From the NCBI GenBank assembly GCA_902729315.2, contig LR746269.1:9646231-9710230 (forward strand): 64,000 nucleotides of DNA. Direction: 5' to 3'. The notes under the pieces are model-generated. The model was given only the letters and a program-made list of their open reading frames with translations. It had not been told where the DNA came from and did no database searches. Positions within the stretch are counted from its first letter, which is position 1; the number at the start of each line of letters is the position of its first letter. The position numbers were made by a program, and so were the translations under genes. Shown piece after piece: positions 1-11,893 of this stretch. Source of the DNA: Spirodela intermedia. Taxonomy: Eukaryota; Streptophyta; Magnoliopsida; Alismatales; Araceae.

Positions 1-69
1 AGCTTATGACCCATAAAAGTGAAAACTTTGGGTTCTCTCCAGCACATGCTTATTTTTTTGATTTCTTTA

Positions 70-131
70 GAGCTTGGAATGATGCATTACCTTTTCTTTA
101 GAGTTTGGAATGATGCATTACCTTTTCTATT
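70..131. repeat. 31-bp tandem duplication in a LIG4 intron
   Basis: Two consecutive copies of a ~31 bp unit beginning GCTTGGAATGATGCATTACC (second copy GTTTGGAATG...). They lie just upstream of the first LIG4 exon in the window. Both copies are preceded by TTTCTTTAG, so the duplication also doubled a pyrimidine-rich AG that resembles a splice acceptor. No coding role is seen. Confidence 0.8.
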
Positions 132-160
132 TAATGATTAACCTTATGATGTATGGGTAG

Positions 161-3100
161 GACATTGAAGTGGGGAAGGCTGTGAGGCCCCAGCTAGCTT
201 TGAGGGTTAGTGATGCTGCCACTGCATGGAAAAAGGTAACCTTATACCGTGGATGCTATATCACACTATCTGCATCAGCTTCGTTCTAGTAATATATCGC
301 CCGTCTATTTTTTAATGAGATCGCCCAATACTGGCAGAGTTTTGGTAAATTTTCTTTTAAATTTTAATTTTTATTAAATTGAAAAAAGGATCGTAAAGTT
401 GGATCATTGACCTGGATATCCCTAATTTGACCATAGATTATATTATCCAAATCTCTGTTGTAGGGGACGTGAGACAAATGCTAAGCTAGCAGCATAATAT
501 ATGGTAATGAGATACAGCCCGAAAAGCAGGAAGATTGGATAAATATTTTTGGAAGGGCAGATGGTTTGTTGATCGGACATTATTTTAGGTTAACTACGAG
601 AATGGACTAGACTGTATTTTTAAAGCCATTGATTTTCAAAATTACCACCATACGAGACAAATGTCAGCAGCTATGGTATGTACCAGAGATAGATGTATAC
701 TGTGGTTGAATTTCTGGTGAAGCCATATTTTTCAAATGCTGAAGGTCTAACATAATCACAGATCCTACTCAGCCTAAAGCCCAACCTAGCCTGGTTAAAA
801 TAAGTTCAGTAGCATGATTTAAATTCCATGATTGTATCTTTATCATAGGAAGAGAACAGGGTCCTTGTTAGGAATAAGTGAATGATCTCTGTTTTCCTTT
901 TATAGTTTCTAATCCTTTTATTTTTCTGTTCATTGTATCTCTTAATATGGTCATAGACTGAACCAGTCCAGATTGAACCGGTCCATTTCTCCCTCTCCTG
1001 TCTTATGGTAACTGGTTGGTATAAATAACAACCAGTGTATAAATCTTCTTTCTTGATTTTGAAATCTAGGGCTTGGGCCTTTCTTCTTCCTCTTGTGTAT
1101 CCTCCGTGTGTTTGCTGCCATCACTGTGAGAGAGGACAGATTGGAGGAGCTTGGAGGAGATCAGAGGTCTGCGCATCTACTGGCAGTCCTTGATTGAAAT
1201 TTCCTTAACCTAACAAGATCTGGCAATCCCATATTAGCTATGTAAAAGACAAAGTGAATAGTTTGATTATTTCCATGTTTGGTACATGGAGCTAAAAGGC
1301 CGTGAAATTTAGTGTTGGAAATGATGTAGTATTCAGTTTACTCTAAGAAGCTCTTCTTGACTCATTTACTGAGGATCGGTTTGAGTACATTTTCATAACC
1401 TGCTGCAAGATTCTCCCCCTTGTGAAATATGTGCTGTCCTTTGGATTTTTTTTCTTTCCTTATTTGACTTGCTGCTTAGAGGCTTGCCATTTATTTATAT
1501 TATCCTTGTTTTCTAGCTTCATGGCAAACAAGTGGTTGTTGAGTGCAAATTTGATGGTGATCGCATTCAAATTCACAAAAATGGATCAGATATACGCTTT
1601 TTCTCCAGGTATTTCCAAATGATTACTTTATGTGAGTAACGGTTTTGTTTAATATGGCTGTCATTGACATTGTTTTTTCTTTGAAGAGGAAGCACTACTC
1701 AACAAATTCTCCTGAGTCTGTCTTTCTTTAGAGTTATTATATTCATATGAACTGGACTAGGGAGATGTGTACTTTTCTGTGTAATATTGGCTGAGCTTAA
1801 TGTCTGTACTGTATGGAGAAGATGTGAACAACAATTTTAAGACTAGTGGTATCAGATTAGTCCAAGTCGTGGCAGTGATAGGGATCAAGTGAATTCGTAT
1901 TATGTTTCCCTTGATAAAGCGGATGTATAGATTGTGATATTTGAGTTTGATAATTGCGTACATTCGCTATCAAGATAACCTCACTCCTTGTTCGTGTACT
2001 TTGGCTTCATTCATTGCTCGATGTTGCTTATGCTCCACAGTTATTGCAATCTTTTATTATTTTTTTGGTGAGTCATCCAATTATCAATATTTTTTTCTTT
2101 TATGTCTGATATGCATGGGGTTTTTCGTGACTGACAGGAACTTCCTTGATCACTCTGAGTATGCACCTGGGATGTCAAGTATTGTTCAACATAATATACT
2201 AATCGACAGGTAATCGTGACTGTTGAAAACATTTTGATGAATAAAAATCATACTGCTATCACTGCCCATCAAATTTTTTTCCCATCAAATTACCCTATTA
2301 TCATACTGTATCAATATACATTTTTCTTGCTGTGGTCTAGAAATGACGAGTTCCACTGCATGATATTACATGTATAGTTTTGAAATCTCTAGCCTCAGTT
2401 AAGGATTCTTCAGGTGCATACTTGATGGCGAGATGCTGGTCTGGGACACTTCAACCAATCGTTTTGCAGAATTTGGTTCAAATCAAGAAATAGGTCTTAA
2501 TACAGTCTCTCTTATGATCAATTTTTTTAACATATTTTCGTACACTCATTCTTAACCTGGCTCATATGAACTTTGTATTCAGCAAAGGTTGCCAGGGAGG
2601 GATTAGAAACTGACCGACAGGTTGTTAAAACTTTTCTGTTCTCTTTATGGCCTCTCTGCCTTCCTCAGACACGATCAATTCTTAATTACTTTTTACATGA
2701 CTTCTTCAATGCAGTTATGCTGTATCCTTCACATCATTTGGCTTTTTCCTGGAGCTATCCTTCTGGTGATATCCTGCCAAATGACGAACATGAACCGATG
2801 TGCCAAAATCTTTGCTCAATCTGTGATCTTGTACACCCATATTGTCACGAATATATATTTCTATTTACCATATCTACAAAGATTCGTACTAATTTACTCA
2901 TTTCTTATGGTTCGAAGCCAAGAAAACTTATACTTTTTTGCTTACTTCGGTTTTCCAAGATTCTTATTAATTTATTCATTTCATCTGGTTCCAATTAAAA
3001 AAAGCCATGATTTTTTTTCTTGGATCATTTGTTCACAAAGGTTCAAATCTAAAGTCAGTATTTTTTACTTAACACGATATTTGTCCAGATGTTGCTTTTG

Positions 3101-6100
3101 ATGTACTGTATGCTGGAGATACTAGTGTTATCCATCAGAGTTTGGCTGAGAGACACGCCCTTCTACAGAAAGTTCTACGACCAGTGAGGGGTCGCTTGGA
3201 GATTCTGGTGCCTGATGGTGGTCTTAATAACTCTCGGCCCCTAGGTAAGTAAGAAGAATATCTTTGGTCTTTCATGCTAGCTGAGTTGAATGCTAGTAAT
3301 TCTCTACTTGATGGTATATGTTGAATTGGAGTGTAATGATTCCATGTCTGTGGTAGTAAAAGAAAATATGGCACTCAATGATTGATTTTCAGAACAAAGG
3401 TAATGCATTTTTTGAATGAAATATAAAAAATGAGGGAGAATAATTTATAAAATAGCTAGTGACTAATTATGTTAGGTGACTGACTCTGAAGCTTATAAGT
3501 TGTTTGCGACCAATTCACTGTTGCATTCACAAATTAATAAATAATTACCATTACTTTTAATTGAGGTTAGCTTGTGTCTAGATAAAACAAATATTAATTC
3601 GAAACGAAAATTAATGGCGTGCCCTGATTTCAGTCACTCTGTTCAATCCATATTGTTCCTTCTTAAGATCAGGTGACTATAAATGATTTTCAGTTTTGGG
3701 GCTGAGGCCAGGTTTATTTATAACCTATTGATTTTTTATCTCTTTTTTATGCAAATTTTCAATTGATTTTTGCTTGTGCCTATGCCTTTTCTTAGATTTT
3801 GATTTAGCATTCTTAAGACAATACTTAAAAACAAGAAAAGCTTCACATGTTATGAAATCCCTTGAATAAGTGAAGAGGACCATCGCTTCTGTTTGATGGC
3901 AGCAAGGGAGTGAGGACTTGCCATCCTGGTCAGTCGGTGACTAAAGATGAACGGGTCATTGGGTTCTGGCGTCAGCAATAGAGGAAAAGGAACGAGGGAG
4001 ATCTCATAGGTCTTAGTAAAGAAGGGAGAGAAGAGGGTGGTCGCCGCCCTTGTCAGGCCTTGTTGGGCCCTTGATGTAGTACATCCACGGTCCTACTCTA
4101 TTTGACCAAAGTCCTAGAAGTGTGAAGAATGGACTATATGCACGAGATGGCCCAGTACCTGATCTGGTCAATAATAAAATGTGTCATAAAAATGTCAAAG
4201 ATTTTTTGTCCCACTTCTAGTTTATTTTTTCACTGTTACTTCATTGAAGTGTGTTAAAAAGCATTTTAAATCTTTTCTAAAACGCTTTTAAAACTGAACC
4301 ACATTTTAGCCCCAGAGGTATTTTTCAATAATCCCGAAATTTTCGCTCTTTTGAGATTCTATCTCTCTACTTGTGGTTTCAAGCACCTCTCTTGTGGATT
4401 CACGAGTTCTCTTTGATCTTGTTAATTTAAGATCGCACTCTTGTGGATTCAAAGGTCGAGGTTTTCAAGTTCTGTGGATTCACAACATAGTTCTTCACAG
4501 AAATTTTATTTCTTGTGGATTCAAGGACGAAATTTCTTCTCCATCTAATTCCAGTTGTATCAGCCTTGGTTGTGTTCACAGGTTGCCGAAAAGAGTGAAG
4601 CATTGGGGGGCAGGAGAGCAGGGAGGGGGGGGGGGGGGGGGGGAGAAGGGCCCCAACACCATCTGTAGAGCTGAGTGATCTCTCCCATCAGTCAGCAAAG
4701 GATGGACAACCCTGATGGTGGCTGGATTAAGAGGTGATAGGCGACATCTGCCATCCATAGTAGGAGGAAAAGAGGGGTCAGCCTGTTGGGAAGGCGAGAT
4801 ACTAGTAAGTGGGGGGGAGGGGGGGAGGGGGGCGGGGTCCTGAAATGACCTTTCCTTCAGGGAAAAGGGGTTCGGAGTAGAGATTACAGTAGGTTGTGCT
4901 TTCCTTCCTCTTGTTCAAAAGGAGGTAAGAGGAGCATCTCGCCATCTGCCACCGTCACTCTTTGCTGAGCCTGATTACAGAATACTCAAAGCCCATAGTC
5001 TGTTGGTGAGCGAATCCTCCTAGGTTCCCAAAGGCCCAGTGAATTTTTGGTGGGCAAATTCATTGGTGAGCCCAAAGTCTATAAGTCCTTTTGGTGTGGG
5101 TGGGAAGATCCATCCTTTGGCTCTTAGCCCATATCTCTTTGTTATCAGATCCACTCTGGCCCAAAGACTCACTTTTTCCTAGTGGGTGGAGCCATCTCAT
5201 TGGACCATTTCAAGGTGTACAATTTCTGTGCAGATATTTGAAGCGTGCCATGTGCATTTTGGAGCCCAGTAGATCAAATGGACTCCACTTTAGTCACCAA
5301 TAGACCTTAGCCTCATTAAGCGACTCTAGAAGAGTTACAGTTGACCATCCGACAGCCTACTCTGCCAATGAAGTTAACACATCTGCCTGAATTATTTTAT
5401 TGATTGTGTAAAGACAGAAGGGGGTATTTAATATGACGCTGCCAAAGTTTTTTGGAGAGGAAATTTCCTCATTGAATCTGCAGAACTTGAAAAATTCGAC
5501 CCTTGAATCCACAAGGGGGGGTTTTAAATCCAAAACATCAAAGGGATTCCTTGAATTCACAAGGGAGGTACTTGAATCCACAAGTAGAGATAGAATCTGA
5601 AAAAAAAGGGAAATCTTGTGATCAGTAAATAATACCTCTGGGGATACAATGTGACGGCTGAGGGCTTTAAATAGGCCGAATTTCTATCAGGGCGCCCCTA
5701 AGAAGGAGATTTAATTTTAATAGTGTTTTAAAGCAGATTTAAAATGTATTTTTGTCACATTTTCAATACAAATAACAACGATGATAATAGTAATGATGAA
5801 AAAATTCATTTAAGGAAAAAATGTTTTAAAAATAAAATAAAACCATCAACCTAGTAAAAATCATTTCTGTATAAACCTAAAACAACGACAGTATTATCAA
5901 TAATATAAACTGAAATATCAGAAATATGTTGAATGAGTAACAGAAATAACCATAGAGCTTCTAAAACTAAATGCAACTCTTCAACCAGGTAAAAGTCAGA
6001 AATAAATGACGGATTTTTGAAACCTGAATGAAAATAAAAATCTTGATGATGAAACCACGTGATGGTGCCTTCATGAAAGAATAGTAATGATAATATTGGT

Positions 6101-9100
6101 GATAGCATGCTAATGAAATGATGGTAAAAAATGAGAATAAATGACAATTTGACGCAGAAAAACAATGAAGAGTGAATAGATAAATAGGTGTAAGCCCCAA
6201 AAGTCTGATAAGAACAAAGAGTGATTTCCGGAAACCTATTTATGTTTTTTATACATAAATAGGTTTCCGGAAATCAGGTGACAACAGGTTTCCCATTAAC
6301 CTTACACGTATGTAGTGCATATTGACTTTCACTTGAGCCTTGGTTGATTGTTCCCTTTCATTTATGATTGCCCATATATGTGGGTAGATCAGCTCGTTTC
6401 AGTATTTGTTTTCGAACGATTACCAATATCCTTTCTTATTCAATTTTCTCATGCTACCAATTATTCCTTTGAAGTTCCTCCTGAAATTTGGGGGGGGTTA
6501 TTTTGGTGCTAATGCAAATAGGTGTAGTTTCTGTGTGATCATGACTGCTGATATTTAGCTCTGATGTCCTAGAAGTTTTGGATATTTCATGTAAAGAGGA
6601 TTTTGATATATGTGTTATAGTCTCATTGTCTGTTCCCCTTGATAGGTTTTTTATGTTGTTACTAAAATGTTCACTGGTTAAATAACATAAAACCAAAAAT
6701 CCCCATGGACTTATCTTTCAATGTTCTGGGTTAACGTTATATAGTTACTCAGCATTCAAGAGTTTCCCCATGTCTTCTCTATGAACGGAAGTTACTCTTT
6801 ATATTTCTCTTTTTTATCAGCGGGTTCCTTTTGAAGGACTGGTTAATGACTTAGCAGATATAGTTCCAACTCTTTAAGTACATTGGGCGGACAAAGCCAA
6901 GGTCCCCATTACTAGTGTATTGCTGATTGGTTTTCTCTTGCCTATAGTAATTTGGGACACCTTTTATGCACTTGTAATTTTCTAGGTGAACCTTGCTGGT
7001 CTGTTGTTGCAAATACTCTAGATGATGTGGAGAGATTCTACAAAGAAACGATTGAGAATAGGTAAGAAAATGGTTGTGCCAGTTCTTTTTGGTCTTCCCA
7101 AAGAAATTGTATTTTTATTATCCTCTTTATTAAAAACCTGTTTTTTGAAAGCTGTTTTAGTTCGTCAAATGGTCGTATGTCTATGCTTGCATTCTCCAGA
7201 TTTCTCAACTGGAAATTGATTTTTGTGAGGGGCGTAGTGCAGTCGATTAGTGGGGTTTCTGAGATCAGATTGAGTTATACTATGTGTACTCTGGAAATTT
7301 TCTCAAGGTTTCAATACTGTCTCTGTTAATATTCATGTTGCTTGGAGTTCCATTTGATTTCTATGTTAGTGCTTTGGACGAAAGTAACCAGCTTACACCT
7401 ACACAGACTTTTATTGCATATTTTATGGAATGTTCATTTATCACACCTTTTCATTTGACCATGGTAAATATCACACCTGAGTTATTGTTTTCTTAGTTTT
7501 TCACATTCACATCCTTTCCACCAGCCGGTTTAAGGTATTTGTGAATCGTGTTTAAATTCTACACTCGTAGTTCGTTGACTCTAACTAAATTACAATTGAA
7601 TTATGTACTACTACTTCAGAGATGAAGGAATTATTCTGAAAGACCTTGGTTCTAAGTGGGAACCTTCTGATCGAAGTGGAAAGTGGTTGAAGCTGAAGCC
7701 TGATTATATTCATGCTGGTGCTGATTTAGATGTTCTTATCATAGGTTTGTTATTGTATTATGTTCTTGATTTTTACATTCAATCCACTAGTTCTACATGT
7801 AACTGATTTTGTTTTTGATTTAAGGAGGATACTTTGGTTCTGGACGTCGTGGAGGACAGGTGGAGTTCAAGTGATTTCTTTTTGTGCTGTCTATTTCTTT
7901 TTTTTTTATCGGATGTTGACGTCTAGGTAGGGATTACTTCTTTGATGAGGTGCAGGTTGCGCAGTTTTTGATGGGTCTATCTGACAGTTCGACACCTGAT
8001 ACTCACCCAAGACGGTAGGCAATTTATTTTATTTGCAGGAAATGATCTTGTCCATGCTCAATACTTTTCTTTTTTTGGCCAACAACCAACCATGTGCCCT
8101 TACGGTCCCAAAACATACATTATGGAAAGGTTGATGAACTTACAGTTAAAAGTATGCCACTTGGGTTAATTTTTTAGTTTGGCGTCTGATGATACTAATT
8201 TTTGATTCATTCCTACTTCACATACTTATTAATAGATAAGAAAAACAGATTTATTTCATGAGAAAAACAGGGTTTAATGAAATCTTCTTACCTCTTGATC
8301 CTTATTGTTGACTTCAAGATTTTACGGATCAGAATTTGATGTAGATAATTGGTTGGGTTGCTTAATTGGCTCTACAGTCTCTTTCAATCAGAATAGCGAA
8401 ACTAAAAGAAAAATTCTTCGATAAATTAGTTTATTCATGTCTACCGACCATGTGTTATGTCACGTACATAGGGTAAGAAGTATGCTTATGCCTATTCAAG
8501 TTTTGCAGTACACATTGGGTTCAAGAAATTCTTAATAAAGGATAAACTTGAAACTCACTGGAGAACTGAAAAGCATTAGTTATAATGTCTACCGATGTCT
8601 ACATTGGTAGACCTTGGGAATCGCTATAACAGATCCTTTTTGAGTCTGTACATAGCTTTTATAGTTGAGATAAATGTATTTTAGGCATCAATATCTTTGT
8701 TGGACCTCAAATCTTACAACAGACATGTCTTGCTACACAAATGTTGCAAGGTACAAGGATGTCGTGTGGATCATCATGAATACCTAAGGAGACCAAATGC
8801 TATTTGTTAACTTATTGTTGCATCGATCAGCAGATACTTTGAGAAGCACAGTTCTCTTGAGTTTTTGATAATCTTTATCCTCTAAGGCCTATAATCCAAA
8901 AAGTATGTCTTAGCTTACCGTCCATATTTTCAAAAACAGCAGATATGGTGAATGGGCTTTTAAGGTATTAAACTTATACTGCGTGACAGTTAATCAAGGG
9001 TTTCATGAGAAGGATATAATTAAACAAACCTCCACCGTCAAATACCTTTCCATAAGAAGTATTCCTTTTTTCCTCCCTAAACGTCTCTAAAACATTTGAT

Positions 9101-11838
9101 TTTTGATGTGTAAAAGATAAACTCATAAACCATTGCTTGAGGAAAGAGCAGTCCCCAATTGTGCGTTACAGGATTTGAGTTTCAGGGATACATTTCATGG
9201 TCGAGTTTTGAGTCAAGCGGCCAGGGTACTAGAGTTCTAGCCATTCCAGGTCTAACAATAACTGAGCTTAATATTAATGCTTCATGGATCTTAGTCGTTG
9301 TGGCAAAGCGCTGAAATGTGGTAATAGTATAAGTTGTAATCAGCTAAGTTAGTTTTTTTCAGGAGAGGCATTTTATTGCCGCAGATACGATCAGGCTTGA
9401 TACTATTTCTACCTGTATTAAAGTTGAATCGCATGATGGTTAATTTTTCGAAATTTATTTTGCAGATTTATCTCGTTTTGTAGAGTTGGCAGTGGGCTAT
9501 CTGATGAAGAACTTGATTCTCTTGTAAACAAACTGAAGCCATATTTCAGGTACATTAAGGAAATTTAATTTTCTATCTGATCATCAAATTACTTGACAAT
9601 AGCCTCTTTTAAATTGCTTGTCCGTGGAGTTAGTGATGAACTGGTCTTTTGTTTCATCCTCCTAGGGTTCTATATTGTTGATATCCCTGCCGTTGAGTGT
9701 GAAGTCGTTTCAGTTTTCATGTGCTCATACTTTTTCAGAATCATGTTTGGTAGCACGGAAAATGCACTTGTATTTAGGGTGTAGAGGATCAGATTGTGCA
9801 GTTTGACTGGATAGATCATCTGATCCATGGTAAACTCAATCATGGTTAAAAAACCCGAAAAGATACTCATACGATTCCATGGTGGATATATATGATGAAT
9901 TTTTATTACATCTATGTAAAATTAATAAATTTAATTCAGAAGGGCATAATAACATATGATTTGCAAAGGTTCCCACTCCCTATTGTCAAGTGTAAAAAAG
10001 GTGGTCCATGGGAGGGTGGTAGGCTGACCTCTGCTGGCAAGTTGGATTGGCAGAAGCCAATGACACCTCTTCATGATGGGATGATGGCAGATCCAGGTTT
10101 TCTTTGTCGTCTTTCAACTTTTTTCTATTCTTCTTCAAGCCACTGTGCCCATGGCAATGGTGGAAATGGTGGCAGAAAAAAGCTGAATCAGAATCTCCTT
10201 CAGCCCCTTATTTTCCAGGGGGGGAATCAGTTTGGAGACGGCCCATTCTCATTGGGATTGGCTGATTCCACATACCTGCTTGGATGATTTTTATGAGACA
10301 TGTAGCTGCTCACCTACACTATTTCTATCTTCTCTTGTTTCTCTTCATACTCTTAGGGTTAACGTTCTCTTTCATTTGACACGATGTATTTTACTTCTTC
10401 TTATGAGATTTATTTTTTTCATATTCAGTGCCATTATGTGAGTCATAGTCAGTATATTATGTTGCAACTAGGGACTTTGAGTATCAAAATTATTCTCAGC
10501 AGCTTAATCCATTCTGATTGATTTCTGGTTTACAGGAAAAATGAGTATCCAAAGAAAGCTCCACGTTTCTATGAGGTTACCTACAATTCAAAGGAAAGAC
10601 CGGATGTCTGGGTGGACAGTCCTGATAAGTTATCAGCTTTGCATGCACTGGACTTAATGACTGATTGTTGATGCATTTAGCATATAATCCATCTTTTATT
10701 TTGCAGATCAGTCATACTTTCTATTACTAGCGATATTCGTACCATAAAGTCCGAGGTTCTGTTGAAAAAATTGTCTTTTCTTTGGAATCATCGAAGCTCA
10801 GATCCATCTCAGGGATCTCAGTGATCTCAGTTGTTGTATTTTAGGTATTTGCTGCGCCATACAGTTTGAGATTTCCACGAATTGACCGTGTGAGATATGA
10901 CAAACCCTGGCATGAGTGCCTAGACGTGCAGTGTAAGTTGCGTGGGTTCCTAAACAAGTTATTGTTACCATGTTCCTTGGCTGTTACTCTCATTATGTAA
11001 CCTCATGCATTATAATCACAAAGATGTGCACATCATTGATGAGATGGAATTTCAGTTTGAATAGAACTGTAATTAATGGACACTCCTGACATCAACTAAT
11101 GGGGTGTTTGGGTGAGGTAAGTTTCAATGAAATGCGACCGTTAGAATTTCGGAGCTCACACCTTGGAGTTACACAGGAGAAATGAGGAAAACCTTCTATA
11201 AAACAGCACGGCAGAATTCATTCACAGATGTATGGAAAAGAGTGGCAGCTGTTTCTTCTATGTGCTGTTAGAATTTTCTCTCTTTTTAGTGTCGTTTCTG
11301 TTGTGCTCTGATTTGGTGTCTATTGCAATCTATGAGGGAACCATGCGTGTAGTTTTTCTTATAAATGAGGTTTGACCGCCTCAATAACAAGATCTATGAC
11401 GAAACTACAACAGCTGGATTTGACGCAAATGCCTTCTGCCAAAGATATATATATATATACTTTGCAGAAGCATCAATTCACAGTATCGTATGTTAAGATC
11501 TTGTAATGGGCACGATTATTGTTTTTTTTGTTAGATGTGCTACTCGGTGCTTATTGGTCTGCTGAGAGAATGCAAGTTACAGTTGTTAGCTACTGGTACT
11601 ATTTTGCATGTATTCTACGCAGGGTCCCCCTCTAGGCTCTCAGCTCTATGCACAAGCTATGCTGCAAAGCTTTTTATGTATTCAATCTCAGCTCACCAAG
11701 GCTACATCGTAATCTGGTCCATCAATGAAAGGGCTCACACCGATCCCACTTTGCAAGCATGACAGTTGTTTATGTGGGGGTTAGAAAGCATGAGACTACC
11801 TCAGGTGAACGGAATGAATAGAGATGAGGGGAGATTGA

Positions 11839-11893
<55 letters not shown>

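Noticed and set aside
4373-4678. 101-aa + ORF in LIG4 intron
   Set aside because: Made of the CTTGTGGATTCAA-repeat arm and a G-run (poly-Gly); not a gene.
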